64,000 nt of DNA. Origin: an uncultured Gallionellaceae bacterium (GTDB taxonomy: Bacteria > Pseudomonadota > Gammaproteobacteria > Burkholderiales > Gallionellaceae). The notes below the pieces were generated by a model. The model was not told the DNA's origin. It was given only the letters and a program-made list of their open reading frames with translations, and made no database searches. Position 1 is the first letter of the stretch; each line of letters opens with the position of its first letter. Below are positions 53,055 through 63,926 of this stretch, piece by piece. The translations under genes and the position numbers were made by a program. The stretch is taken from the NCBI GenBank assembly GCA_903847155.1, contig CAINCU010000028.1:203205-267204 (forward strand), given 5' to 3'.

Positions 53055-55106
53055 ATGGCATTTAAACTGAAATCACCAACCGCCAAAGTTCAAGAGCAAA
53101 AGCACGGACACGTTGATACAAATTTGTTAGTAATACGAAGCATCATGTCGATGCTGGAATTTGCCATGCCGCTGATCAGGCACTTGTCTGTTGTGACGCG
53201 TTTGAAAATTCTTGGCACGGCTGCTTTTCTTTATTTCATCGCCGTCATTGCCGCCGTTTCCATCAACAACCTTGAGTCCTCTTACAGTTCGCGCTACGCG
53301 ACAGAAGCAAGCAAACTGCAGTTGTCGTTGGTTAAATTGACGCGCAACTTACAAATGGGTATGTCGGGCAATTCGAAAAGTTTTGACGATCTGTCTCAAA
53401 ACGGCATAGAAATTCAAAACATCATCACCACGCTGGACAAGGGCGATAACAACTTGCCCGCCACTAGCGGCGAGGCGCGCGCGCCTCTGAATGCCTTGAT
53501 GAGCATCACGGATAAGATGTTGTCAAATGTGGGGAAAATGAAACAACGAAATGATAATCTGCTCACGCAGACAAGCACCATGGAAGTAATCGACAAAACC
53601 AACAATGAGTTTCGAGATATTTCCCAGAAAATGTTGGATACTTATCGCAACGACAAAAAAATTGCAGCAACCAAGCTTGCGCAAGCTGTTGAACAAATTG
53701 CCAAGAGTAGTAGCAAAACTGCAGGGGGCGGTATAGCGCAGGATCAGTTGACTCAAATGGGAGCTAACATTAATTCTGCGGCGGAGGCGCTGTCAGCGCT
53801 GCCGGCTGACGATCCCATGGTCGCGGAAGCAACCAAGTTGATTGCTGCCTATCGTTCTAGTGTTAATACACTCAATGGACATACGCATAGCATGGAAGAA
53901 GCCGGTGCTACTGCAAAACTAATTTTGACAGATGCTGATACAGCACTGGTCAAGGCTGAAACAATTGAAGCCATTTATCGCAATCCTTTGATTGTACGCA
54001 TTACCTCCATAGCCGCCCCTGTTCTGGCTATGCTGCTGTTGTGGGATTTGTTGCTGCTGGTCAAGGAATTTATGGATGATTCAATTCGCCGCAGTAAGGA
54101 TGCAGAACGCCTTAACCGCGAAAATCAGAACGCTATTTTAAGACTGATGAACGAATTGTCTGATTTGGCTGACGGTGACCTTACTGCGCATGCTACGGTG
54201 TCGGAAGACATCACTGGGGCCATTGCTGATTCAATTAATTACACAACAGATGAACTGCGCAAACTGGTAGAACGCGTCAATACTGCGTCGCAACAAGTAA
54301 CTAGAGCGTCCAGTGACGCTGGTAAGGTTACTAAGGGGTTGCTGGATGCGACACAGAAGCAGGCTTCCGAAATTCGCGAAGCGGGTATTGCGGTGGAATT
54401 GATGGCCAAATCGATTCAGGAAGTTGATAGCAGTGCTGCTCAATCTTCAATAGTTGCACGACGCACACTGGAAGTGACTGAACAAGGAGCTATGGCAGTA
54501 CGTAATTCCGTCGCGGGTATGGATGGTATTCGTGAACAGATCCAAGAAACCTCAAAGCGCATTAAGCGGCTGGGCGAAAGCTCCCAAGAGATTGGTGAAA
54601 TCGTGGACTTGATCTCGGACATCACCGAGCAAACTAACGTATTGGCATTAAACGCTGCAATTCAAGCTGCCTCTGCAGGCGAGGCGGGTCGCGGCTTTGC
54701 GGTGGTCGCTGAAGAAGTGCAGCGCCTCGCTGAACGCTCGGGCGAGGCGACAAAGCAGATCGGCCTGCTAGTCAAAACAATTCAGGGCGATACTCAGGAT
54801 GCCGTGGTGGCTATGGAAAAGAGTACACAGGGTGTGGTGGAAGGTGCAAAACTTTCGGACGAAGCCGGTAAGTCGCTGCAAGAAATTGAGCGTTCCACAC
54901 GAGAGCTGACCGACTTGGTTAACAGCATCTCGGTTTCCACTCAGGTTCAAAACGACATGGCGCGTGAAGTTTCCACGGCCATGGCAGACATTCTGAAAAT
55001 TACCGAGCAAACGTCCAAAGGTACCCAGCTCACCAGCGCATCGGTTGCGCAGTTGGAAAGTTTGGCGACTGAATTGGATGGTTCTGTTTCTGGTTTCAAA
55101 CTGTAA
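53055..55106 (+). CDS. pilJ: Methyl-accepting chemotaxis protein PilJ
   Basis: TM segment, HAMP-like region, MCP hairpin [43 protein letters not shown]. Confidence 0.95.
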   Translation: MAFKLKSPTAKVQEQKHGHVDTNLLVIRSIMSMLEFAMPLIRHLSVVTRLKILGTAAFLYFIAVIAAVSINNLESSYSSRYATEASKLQLSLVKLTRNLQMGMSGNSKSFDDLSQNGIEIQNIITTLDKGDNNLPATSGEARAPLNALMSITDKMLSNVGKMKQRNDNLLTQTSTMEVIDKTNNEFRDISQKMLDTYRNDKKIAATKLAQAVEQIAKSSSKTAGGGIAQDQLTQMGANINSAAEALSALPADDPMVAEATKLIAAYRSSVNTLNGHTHSMEEAGATAKLILTDADTALVKAETIEAIYRNPLIVRITSIAAPVLAMLLLWDLLLLVKEFMDDSIRRSKDAERLNRENQNAILRLMNELSDLADGDLTAHATVSEDITGAIADSINYTTDELRKLVERVNTASQQVTRASSDAGKVTKGLLDATQKQASEIREAGIAVELMAKSIQEVDSSAAQSSIVARRTLEVTEQGAMAVRNSVAGMDGIREQIQETSKRIKRLGESSQEIGEIVDLISDITEQTNVLALNAAIQAASAGEAGRGFAVVAEEVQRLAERSGEATKQIGLLVKTIQGDTQDAVVAMEKSTQGVVEGAKLSDEAGKSLQEIERSTRELTDLVNSISVSTQVQNDMAREVSTAMADILKITEQTSKGTQLTSASVAQLESLATELDGSVSGFKL

Positions 55107-55114
55107 AGGCTAAC

Positions 55115-58100
55115 GTGTCAGTTCCATCCAATCCCCTGCCACTGTTGTCGGTTAAGGCTGAACTGGATAGTTCATTGGCTTCGATTAGCCGTAATATGGA
55201 AAGTTTTCTTTCCTCGCGCAGTAATCAGCAAGCCCTAAAGGATGCACAAACCGAATTGCATCGTGTCAAGGGTGTTTTTCAAATGCTGGCGATGCATGGA
55301 TTGGCCGTATATTGTGGTGAACTGGAAAAGTTCCTGCAAGAGATCTCTGATCGCCCCCAAGATGCAACTGCCATGCGCCATGACTCAGCACATCGTGCAT
55401 TGTTCGGGCTGACCCACTATCTGGATGCGATTGCCGCAGGTGCGCCCAATGCGACACTGCGTTTGTTCCAAGAGTATCAGGAGTTGCATCAGGCTCGCGG
55501 CATTGAGATGGCATTTGAGGTTGATCTGTTCTTCCCTGACTTGCAGGTTGAACTGCCACCTTCTCTGCTAAACGAGGATTTGCTTGAAGATGCGCAGACG
55601 CACATCAAGAGTTCGCGGATGCTTTACCAACAGAATCTGCTTAAATGGCTGCGCCAAGACGACAGCATAGAAGCACTGCGCGGCATGATGGCAGCGGTTC
55701 GGGTGGTGTTGTCATGCGTTCCAAAAGATCATCAACGCGCATTCTGGTGGGTGGCAGGCGGGCTACTTAATTGTGTACTGCATGACGGCGTCCCTCCTGA
55801 ACTGAACATCAAAAAGTCTCTCAGCCGCATTGACCAGAGAATGCGCTCTCTGCTTGAAAATAGCGCTTTCGATGAAGATGCCGCGCTAAGCGAGATGTTA
55901 TATCTGGTGGCGCGCAGCCACACTGTAAGTAAGACCGTTGAAAGTATCAAACAAACTTTTAATCTGGAAGCCTATCTACCGGAAACACCTCCGCTACCGC
56001 CCAGTGAAACAGCAGCACTTCTCGACAACATGCGTGCTCAGCTGGCGCTTGCTGACGAAACATGGGAGCTATGTGTGGCTGACGACGCTGCTGCGCGAAC
56101 CAAGTTTGCAGAACTGGCTGAGCAACTATATCTGCTGTCAGAACAGCTCGACCGCAATACATTGCAGTTCCTGTGCAAGCAAATCCGTGGGATTGCCGTT
56201 CAATCGAACGATTCCGAATATGTGCAACGTATCGCTGTTGATATGGCGATGGCACTGTTGCTGCTAAGTAGTGGGCTTGATCATTATCAGCATTTGGGCA
56301 GTGGCTTTCATGAACAAACGCGCATTTTGAGCATGCGCTTGCAGGCTAGCATGATGCGTATGCCGGAAGACGCAGGTAAACTCGATAATTTGGTTTCGCT
56401 ATTTTGTGAGATGGAACAGCGTGAAGTGATGTCGCCGCTGGCTAAGGAGATGCAAAACAACTTGCAGCACATCGAACAAGGTCTAAATGCTTTCTTCGGT
56501 AACGCCGAAAAACGCGCTGAATTACTGCATGTCAATCGGCTAATGAATCAGGTTCAAGGTGGATTGCACATTCTATCTCTGGATGTTGCAGAGCAACTGC
56601 TTTCAACACTGAATCAAATCACGGTTCGTTACCATCAAGGCGATACGCCACCAGCCAAAGAAATGCGTTTGGTCGCCTCAGCGATCAGTATTTTGGGGGA
56701 TTACGTACATGGTTTGTCGCTTGGACAAAAACCCGATCCGGCTTCTTTAAGTAAAGTGCTGCACGAACTATCCGAGGTATGCGCCACTGTTGACCATGCT
56801 CGTGCTTATTCTCCAGAGGAGGACATTGTCCCAGTTGGCGTGTCCGTTCGATCAGGCAATGAGGATGCTGAGCTGCTGGAAGTGTTTCTGGAGGAGGCGC
56901 AAGAGGTCATAGAGACTTTGCGCAACAATCTTGAAATTTCACGCTTACATCTGGAAAGTCGCGATCCGTGGATAACGATTAGGCGTGCTTTCCACACACT
57001 CAAAGGTAGCGGCCGTATGGTAGGCCTAATTGAGCTGGGTGAAGTTGCTTGGGCTGTCGAACGAGCCATGAACAATTGGCTAGCTAAAAACCTGCCCGCA
57101 ACACCGGAGTTGCTGGAGATGGTGGGAGATGCTGAGGTCCTATTCCAACATTGGGTGGACATGCTTAAAAGCGGCAGCACTACAGCACACATTGATACCA
57201 CACATTTGCTCACGATGGCGGACTGCATCGAGAATGGCAAACCTATTCCGCAACAAATTCTTCCTGCTGCGCCTGTTGCTGAACAGGAGATTGCACCTAA
57301 GCCGTCTGCCGAAGAATCTCTTGTGCAGATCGGATCGGTGAGCATGTCACCCATGCTGTTCCGCATCGCCTCGGAGGAAGCAGCCGAACGTGTTACTGCC
57401 TTGCAAACTCATTTTGTAGATTTACAAAAAGATGATGCTCATATCGTTTCTTACGACTTCATGCGTGCCGCACACACACTGGCTGGTGTTAACCGTACCA
57501 TGGGCTTCATCGCCATCGCCGAACTTTCATTTGCTCTTGAACAGTGGCTGGAAGCACGTATCGATAAGCGCGACGCAGTGAACGAACCGCAGTTTTCTCT
57601 GTTGAATGAGGTCATAAACCATTTGGATGTGATGTGTGCATCAGTCAGGAATCTTGAAGAACCACAGCCACAAGAAGAGTTGAATGCACGGCTTATGGCG
57701 GATAAATTAATCGTTGCGCCTGTAGAATTTGCAGGAGCAACACCGGCTGAAATTGAACTAGTTTCTGAAACTGTTCCAGTTGAATTAATTTCTCTTCCTG
57801 AGCCGTCTGAAGTTGAAGTTCCAGTTACAAAAGAATCCTTAACTGAACTACCAGCACCCACCCAACAAGAACGCCGTGTGCTCGATGATGTTGATGAACA
57901 ATTGTTGCCGATCTTCTTGGAAGAGGCCAACGAATTGTATCCGCATATCGGCAGCGCCTTACGGGCTTGGCATGAACACCCCAGGGACGCACAGTCTGGA
58001 CTCAACCTGCAACGCAGTTTGCATACGCTGAAAGGCAGCGCACGTATGGCTGGTGCAATGCGCTTGGGTGAGCTTACTCACCGTGTGGAGGAGCGCATTA

Positions 58101-60118
58101 ACCAAGCTATCTCGCGCAATGTGTTTGACGAGGCTTTGTGGAACGAGATGGACGGCTATCTTGATCGCATCGGCAATGCTATTGAGCAATTGCAAAGTCC
58201 GCAGCACTCGACAGAGAGCGAAATTGCACGTGATACCGTTTCGCCTTCTACAGAAACTACTGTTCGCGCCACCGCCCCTGCCTTGGAAGTCGGCGCTGAA
58301 CGTGCTATGCAGGCTGCGCTGTTACGCGTGCGTTCCGATACCGTGGACCGCTTGGTCAATGAGGCTGGCGAGGTTAGCGTAGCACGCTCACGAGCTGAAA
58401 TGGAGCTGCGAGATTTTAAGAGCGGCGTACTTGAACTCACAGAAAGTGTGAATCGCCTGCGCAAACAGGTGCGCGAGATTGAGATACACGCCGAAGGACA
58501 GATGCAGGCGCGTGTTTCGATCACCGGAGAAAGTGCAGAAAAATTTGATCCGCTAGAATTCGACCGCTTTACCCGCTTCCAGGAATTGACGCGTTTCATG
58601 AACGAAAGCGTTCATGACGTGCAAACCGTGCAACAAACCTTGTTGTTAAACCTTGCCGAGACCGAAGCTGCACTCAACGCACAAGCCCAGCTCACTCGCG
58701 ATTTGCAACAAGGCCTAATGAACATCCGCATGGTGCCTTTTGCCAGCATTAGCGAACGCCTGTATCGCATCGTGCGGCAGACCGGCAAAGAGCTGGGTAA
58801 GCGAGCCAACCTTGAGCTGTTCGGCGGTGAGATCGAATTGGATCGAAGCGTACTGGAAAAAATGACAGCACCCTTTGAGCATTTGCTACGCAATGCGATT
58901 GCTCATGGCCTTGAAGCGCCTGAGCAAAGGGAAAAAAGTGGTAAAGCCATGATCGGCGAGATTCGTTTGTCGTTACGTCAGGAAAGCAACGAGGTGGTAT
59001 TCGAGCTAAGCGATGACGGTGAGGGCTTGAATATTCCGCGTATTAGACAGAAAGCTCTGGAAAGTGGAACAATCAGCGCTGATAAAGAAGTTAGCGACGA
59101 GCAAGTCATACAATTAATCTTCACAGCCGGACTTTCCACTTCGCACGAGATCACCGAAATTTCCGGTCGCGGCGTGGGATTAGACGTAGTGCGAAGCGAA
59201 ATCTCATCTTTGGGTGGGCGTATCGATGTAACTTCTGAAAGCGGTTACGGAGTCCGTTTTATTATCCACTTGCCGTTGACCTTGGCTGTAACCAAAACTC
59301 TAATGGTTCGTGCTGGACAAGCAATCTATGCTCTACCTTCGACCATGGTCGAACACGTACAACAAATCAAAGCTTCTGGACTTGAAGCACTTTACCAACA
59401 ACGTTATATTGATTGGCAAGGCCATCGGTACGGCTTGTATTATCTTCCACGTTTGCTGGGTGATGAACAAGCTGAAGTGTTAAGCATTCCGTATAACCCA
59501 GTTCTATTACTGCGTAGCGGTGAATATCGCATCGCCTTGCATGTTGATGCCCTATTGGGTAATCAGGAAGTTGTAGTCAAGAACATCGGCCCGCAATTAG
59601 CCCGCCATTCGGTCATTGCGGGTGCAACTGTGTCAGGCAATGGTTCCGTGATTCTCATCATCAACCCCGTGGCCTTTACTCAGCGCATTGCGTCATCACA
59701 AAAAACCATCAAAGCTGTTGAAGTTGAAGAAGTACGCAGCGTGCCTATAATTATGGTGGTGGATGATTCCCTTACCGTACGCAAAATCACCAGTCGTTTG
59801 TTGGAACGGGCAGGATATCAGGTGGTTACTGCCAAGGATGGTATCGATGCTTTGGAACAATTGGCAGACATTACACCCAGCGTGATGTTGCTAGATGTCG
59901 AAATGCCACGCATGGATGGTTTCGAACTCGCCAAACGCCTGCGTACTGACAACAAAACCCGAAGCATACCAATCATCATGATTACCTCTCGTACTGCCGA
60001 AAAACACCGCAACTATGCGATGGAATTGGGCGTCAACGAATACCTTGGCAAGCCATACCAAGATGATGAGCTACTGCAACATATCGCTCGATTCACCAAT
60101 CTGCCTGAAATGGGCTAG
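55115..60118 (+). CDS. pilL: Hybrid chemosensory histidine kinase PilL/ChpA (multiple HPt domains, CheA kinase, C-terminal receiver)
   Basis: HPt motifs FHTLKGSGRM, AHTLAGVNRTMGF, LHTLKGSARM; kinase HLLRNAIAHGLE, SDDGEGLN, SGRGVGLDVV; receiver IIMVVDDSLTVRKITSRLL. Confidence 0.95.
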   Translation: MSVPSNPLPLLSVKAELDSSLASISRNMESFLSSRSNQQALKDAQTELHRVKGVFQMLAMHGLAVYCGELEKFLQEISDRPQDATAMRHDSAHRALFGLTHYLDAIAAGAPNATLRLFQEYQELHQARGIEMAFEVDLFFPDLQVELPPSLLNEDLLEDAQTHIKSSRMLYQQNLLKWLRQDDSIEALRGMMAAVRVVLSCVPKDHQRAFWWVAGGLLNCVLHDGVPPELNIKKSLSRIDQRMRSLLENSAFDEDAALSEMLYLVARSHTVSKTVESIKQTFNLEAYLPETPPLPPSETAALLDNMRAQLALADETWELCVADDAAARTKFAELAEQLYLLSEQLDRNTLQFLCKQIRGIAVQSNDSEYVQRIAVDMAMALLLLSSGLDHYQHLGSGFHEQTRILSMRLQASMMRMPEDAGKLDNLVSLFCEMEQREVMSPLAKEMQNNLQHIEQGLNAFFGNAEKRAELLHVNRLMNQVQGGLHILSLDVAEQLLSTLNQITVRYHQGDTPPAKEMRLVASAISILGDYVHGLSLGQKPDPASLSKVLHELSEVCATVDHARAYSPEEDIVPVGVSVRSGNEDAELLEVFLEEAQEVIETLRNNLEISRLHLESRDPWITIRRAFHTLKGSGRMVGLIELGEVAWAVERAMNNWLAKNLPATPELLEMVGDAEVLFQHWVDMLKSGSTTAHIDTTHLLTMADCIENGKPIPQQILPAAPVAEQEIAPKPSAEESLVQIGSVSMSPMLFRIASEEAAERVTALQTHFVDLQKDDAHIVSYDFMRAAHTLAGVNRTMGFIAIAELSFALEQWLEARIDKRDAVNEPQFSLLNEVINHLDVMCASVRNLEEPQPQEELNARLMADKLIVAPVEFAGATPAEIELVSETVPVELISLPEPSEVEVPVTKESLTELPAPTQQERRVLDDVDEQLLPIFLEEANELYPHIGSALRAWHEHPRDAQSGLNLQRSLHTLKGSARMAGAMRLGELTHRVEERINQAISRNVFDEALWNEMDGYLDRIGNAIEQLQSPQHSTESEIARDTVSPSTETTVRATAPALEVGAERAMQAALLRVRSDTVDRLVNEAGEVSVARSRAEMELRDFKSGVLELTESVNRLRKQVREIEIHAEGQMQARVSITGESAEKFDPLEFDRFTRFQELTRFMNESVHDVQTVQQTLLLNLAETEAALNAQAQLTRDLQQGLMNIRMVPFASISERLYRIVRQTGKELGKRANLELFGGEIELDRSVLEKMTAPFEHLLRNAIAHGLEAPEQREKSGKAMIGEIRLSLRQESNEVVFELSDDGEGLNIPRIRQKALESGTISADKEVSDEQVIQLIFTAGLSTSHEITEISGRGVGLDVVRSEISSLGGRIDVTSESGYGVRFIIHLPLTLAVTKTLMVRAGQAIYALPSTMVEHVQQIKASGLEALYQQRYIDWQGHRYGLYYLPRLLGDEQAEVLSIPYNPVLLLRSGEYRIALHVDALLGNQEVVVKNIGPQLARHSVIAGATVSGNGSVILIINPVAFTQRIASSQKTIKAVEVEEVRSVPIIMVVDDSLTVRKITSRLLERAGYQVVTAKDGIDALEQLADITPSVMLLDVEMPRMDGFELAKRLRTDNKTRSIPIIMITSRTAEKHRNYAMELGVNEYLGKPYQDDELLQHIARFTNLPEMG

Positions 60119-60161
60119 TAACGACATTGAATTTTGAGTTTTCATTCTTCTAGAGATAACT

Positions 60162-60621
60162 ATGGGACTTCTGGATTAGTGTTCTGCTTTAGCCATGGTT
60201 GATGAACTACATGCGCATACTGCAGCAACAGCTCTGCATGTTGGCGACATAACAGAAGAGGCAATAGTGCAGCGTTTGGATTTCGTTGCAGTCATTGAAG
60301 CTCATCGCAAATGGAAAGAACGGCTTGTTGATTATGATCAATTCATTTCCACTGAAAAAATTGATCGCGTCGTGACGGCCAATGCGCCTTGGATACATGG
60401 ATTTACGGTTTGGGTGGCATACTTACTGGTCATCTGCCTCTTTTTCATCAGTTCAAGACCAAGCATACACAATTCCACATCAGTGCCGCCCAGGCTGTCG
60501 AAAAAGTGCAACATGGACGCAAAGATGGCTGTGGATATGCTGCTTGAGGGAGAAATTCCCAAAAGCTCCTGAGGTTCAGTCACTACTTTCTAAGTTGTTT
60601 GTGGAAATGAAAGGGCTGTAG
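60162..60621 (+). pseudogene. Decayed stand-alone CZB-domain (zinc-sensing) protein
   Basis: Concatenated frames: AVIEAHRKWKERLVDYDQFISTEKIDRVV / DGQCALDTWIYGLGGILTGHLPLFHQFKTKHTQFHISAAQAVEKVQHGRKD / AVDMLLEGEIPK / APEVQSLLSKLFVEMKGL*; plus early TAG at 60177 in frame with ATG 60162. Confidence 0.8.
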
Positions 60622-61016
60622 GCCTAGTTTTCCACTTCCGCAAATAATTTTGTTTTCAATTTACTGAATTTGAGTATGTTAATAGATCTGAGACATCGGC
60701 TCTATAAATGCACCTACGTCTCGTCCTCCCGTTTAGTTTTAAAACTGGATTTTGATACAGCCATAAATAGCTAATTGGCATCAATGATTGGCATTGAAAT
60801 GCTCAGCATTACAATTCGTGAGATTTTTGACCCCATGCCATCAGTATTGGCTCTACAATTTGTCTGTGCATCAAAAACCATTATGGTTTAGAACGCTTCT
60901 GTCGCAATGATTATTGCGGTCCCGCTTTGCGATTTGATATTTAATTCAAGCGTTTTTTTAGCGCGCAACTTCACCGCACGTAAATTTATCTATCTGACTA
61001 TTATCTCGATACCAAC

Positions 61017-61721
61017 ATGGACAATCTTTCATTAATCCAATCAGTAACAAACGATCTTGGCAGCTTTGTGGTGTGTGTTTTGCTTGTAGCCGCATATCAT
61101 TTTTTTCTCCATCGCAAAGTCAAAAAAGATCCTTCCTACACCGTACAAGCAGTTAACAAAATTGCCAGAACAGCTTGGGTAGAGAACATCATGCACGATG
61201 AGAAAAATGCCGTGCTGGCTGTGCAGACTTTGCGTAACTCGACGATGGCCGCCACTTTTTTGGCGTCCACGTCGGTGCTGTTGATTATGGGTGTGCTCAC
61301 GTTAAGTGAACAGGAGCAAAAGCTCGAAGCAACCTGGCATTCATTCAACATCGTCGGTGCAACGCACCCGATACTCTGGATGGTGAAGCTGATTCTGATG
61401 CTACTGGATTTGTTGGTCGCTTTTTTCAGTTTTGCCATGGCAATCCGGGTTTACAATCATGTGGGCTATTTGGTCAACGTTCCGCTGCGGCTAAACCACA
61501 AAATGATTACGTCAGCACACGTGGCGACCCACCTCAACCGTGCCGGCGGATTCTACAGTTTGGGCATGCGCGCTTATTACCTCCTGGTGCCACTGGTGTT
61601 CTGGCTATTCGGTCCCCATTTCATGGTTGCCGCTACAGTAGGTTTGCTGATTGTTTTGTATCGCATCGACCGCGCGCCCAAGATCATGGTGCTGGAATTC
61701 AGCGATGTTGAACCGGACTAA
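61017..61721 (+). CDS. DUF599-family membrane protein
   Basis: HRKVKKDPSYTVQAVNKIARTAWVENIM...TLRNSTMAATFLASTS; several TM helices. Confidence 0.88.
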   Translation: MDNLSLIQSVTNDLGSFVVCVLLVAAYHFFLHRKVKKDPSYTVQAVNKIARTAWVENIMHDEKNAVLAVQTLRNSTMAATFLASTSVLLIMGVLTLSEQEQKLEATWHSFNIVGATHPILWMVKLILMLLDLLVAFFSFAMAIRVYNHVGYLVNVPLRLNHKMITSAHVATHLNRAGGFYSLGMRAYYLLVPLVFWLFGPHFMVAATVGLLIVLYRIDRAPKIMVLEFSDVEPD

Positions 61722-61768
61722 TTGCAGTTTCACACTGGTTAGCAGCACGGACACACGGAAAGGGAGTC

Positions 61769-62194
61769 ATGGAAAACTACATTAGCTGGTTCTTGCTGGC
61801 GTTGATACTAGTCGTGCTTGAGATGGTCACCGGCACGTTCTACATGCTGGTGATCGCCATCGCACTGGCGGTGGGAGGAATGATGGCGTTGCTAGGCATG
61901 AATCTGGCTTGGCAATTGATTCTGCGCGCGTTGACGGTAGTCACCGGCACGGTTGTATTGCGGCACGGGAAAAGCGCCCAAACCAGTGCAGCATCAAATA
62001 CCAGCTTCGACATCGGCGAGCCGGTACGAGTAATCAAGTGGAACGACAATGGAACCGCACGGGGTTTTTACCGGGGTGCGGAGTGGGACGCTCAACTGGA
62101 GTCAGCCGACAAGCCGCGCGACGCAACACTTTATATCGCAGAAATACGCGGATCAGGTCTGGTTTTGACGCACCGCAAATCGCAACAGCAATAA
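61769..62194 (+). CDS. NfeD-family protein
   Basis: TM helices then OB-like tail; paired with downstream SPFH/paraslipin gene. Confidence 0.88.
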   Translation: MENYISWFLLALILVVLEMVTGTFYMLVIAIALAVGGMMALLGMNLAWQLILRALTVVTGTVVLRHGKSAQTSAASNTSFDIGEPVRVIKWNDNGTARGFYRGAEWDAQLESADKPRDATLYIAEIRGSGLVLTHRKSQQQ

Positions 62195-62203
62195 GGGGAA
62201 ATC

Positions 62204-63037
62204 ATGGAAATCGCACTATTCATACTGCTTGCAGCCATCATTTTCATCATCAATGCGCTCAAAGTCGTGCCTCAGCAAAATTCCTGGGTAGTGGAACGGC
62301 TGGGTCGCTTTCATGCAGCCTTATTGCCTGGCCTGAACGTGGTGATTCCGTTTATAGACCGTGTCGCCTACAAACACATGCTGAAGGAAGTTCCGCTCGA
62401 TGTACCCAGCCAGATATGTATCACCAAAGACAACACCCAGTTGCAGGTAGACGGCATTCTGTATTTCCAGGTAACCGATCCCAAGCTGGCCTCCTACGGC
62501 ACCAGTAATTACGTTATGGCGATCACCCAGCTTGCCCAAACCACCTTGCGTTCGGTCATCGGCAAGATGGAGCTGGACAAGACATTCGAGGAACGCGATG
62601 ACATCAACCGCGCCGTGGTGGCGGCACTGGACGAAGCGGCAACCAGCTGGGGCGTCAAAGTGCTGCGCTACGAGATTAAGGACCTCACGCCGCCCAAGGA
62701 AATTTTGCACGCAATGCAGGCACAGATCACCGCTGAGCGCGAAGCTTTTATCCAGCGCTCTGAAGGCGAAAAACAATCTGCTATCAACCGTGCGCAAGGA
62801 GAGGCCGAGGCGATCAAGGCTGTGGCTGCAGCAACCGCTCAAGCTATTCAGCAAGTTGCGCAAGCCATTCAATCACCCGGCGGCATGGATGCAGTTAACC
62901 TCAAGGTCGCAGAAAAATATGTAGAAGCATTCGGCAACGTCGCCAAACAAGGCAACACGCTCATCTTACCGGGCAATCTGGCTGATATGGGAGGTATGGT
63001 AGCAACGGCAATGAGCATTGTGAAGGCGCAAAAGTAA
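62204..63037 (+). CDS. SPFH/Band 7 paraslipin (QmcA-like)
   Basis: VPQQNSWVVERLGRFHAALLPGLNVVIPFIDRVAYKHMLKEVPLDVPSQICITKDNTQLQVDGILYFQVTDP. Confidence 0.95.
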   Translation: MEIALFILLAAIIFIINALKVVPQQNSWVVERLGRFHAALLPGLNVVIPFIDRVAYKHMLKEVPLDVPSQICITKDNTQLQVDGILYFQVTDPKLASYGTSNYVMAITQLAQTTLRSVIGKMELDKTFEERDDINRAVVAALDEAATSWGVKVLRYEIKDLTPPKEILHAMQAQITAEREAFIQRSEGEKQSAINRAQGEAEAIKAVAAATAQAIQQVAQAIQSPGGMDAVNLKVAEKYVEAFGNVAKQGNTLILPGNLADMGGMVATAMSIVKAQK

Positions 63038-63315
63038 TGGATTGCTGCGGACTGCACGAGCCAGGATGCAATCCGCCCGGCCAAGCCTGCATACTTCAGA
63101 TGAGGTGTCGTGCGAGGTGTTATATGACCAACTTGAATTGAAACTCGGAGGGAGAGTTTTGCTTAGGACATGTATCTCGTGCCGGATAGCCACATTCATA
63201 TTCCTCCTCCTATAGTAACAGTCGCTTGAACCGCAAAATGCTTATATGCACCAAAATATAGATACGAATCAAAAACGCACCAGTAAAAATTTACAAAATA
63301 ATTTGGAGAATAAAG

Positions 63316-63852
63316 ATGGCAGAAGATAAAAAGGAAACATGGACGAATTATCTGGCATTGACTACAGTGATATTTGCAGTGTGTGCAACGTTATCTACGT
63401 TCAAAGGCGGTGGCTTTTCCACTCGCTCAGTGATGAGTCAGTCGCAGGCATCAGATCAATGGGCGTTCTTTCAAGCCAAGTCAATCAAATCTTATATGTA
63501 TCAAATGCAAAAGGAAAATCTGGAATTGAAGCTGAAGGATTTACCCAGAGGTACAGCCAAGGAAACAGTAAACTCCTATCAGGGAAAAATCGCTGATTAC
63601 ACCAAAAAAATAGATAAATACGAACAGGAAAAAACCGAGATTCAAGACAAAGCGAAGAAACTGGAAAGCGTCCGCGATGAAGCTCAAAAACATTCCCAAG
63701 CATTCGGTATGGCGATCATATTCCTGCAAATCGCCATCCTGCTGTCCTCCATCGCTGGGCTGCTAAAAAAGAAACCGGTTTGGTACGCTGGCTTAGCGAC
63801 GGGGATTGTCGGCCTGTTTTTCTTTGCGAATGGTTTTCTATTAATCGTGTAA
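63316..63852 (+). CDS. DUF4337-like membrane protein
   Basis: MAEDKKETWTNYLALTTVIFAVCATLSTFKGGG...SQASDQWAFFQAKSIK; TM-coil-TM-TM layout. Confidence 0.8.
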   Translation: MAEDKKETWTNYLALTTVIFAVCATLSTFKGGGFSTRSVMSQSQASDQWAFFQAKSIKSYMYQMQKENLELKLKDLPRGTAKETVNSYQGKIADYTKKIDKYEQEKTEIQDKAKKLESVRDEAQKHSQAFGMAIIFLQIAILLSSIAGLLKKKPVWYAGLATGIVGLFFFANGFLLIV

Positions 63853-63926
63853 TATTTTATGGTTCATCTGACAATTGCGTGGGTAAAAGATAATCTATCG
63901 TCTCTAAGCTGGTTAGGAGACGAGCG

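Noticed and set aside
61017-63037. DUF599-NfeD-paraslipin group as a new system
   Set aside because: NfeD plus SPFH/paraslipin is a common conserved pairing; DUF599 adjacency alone is not evidence of novelty.
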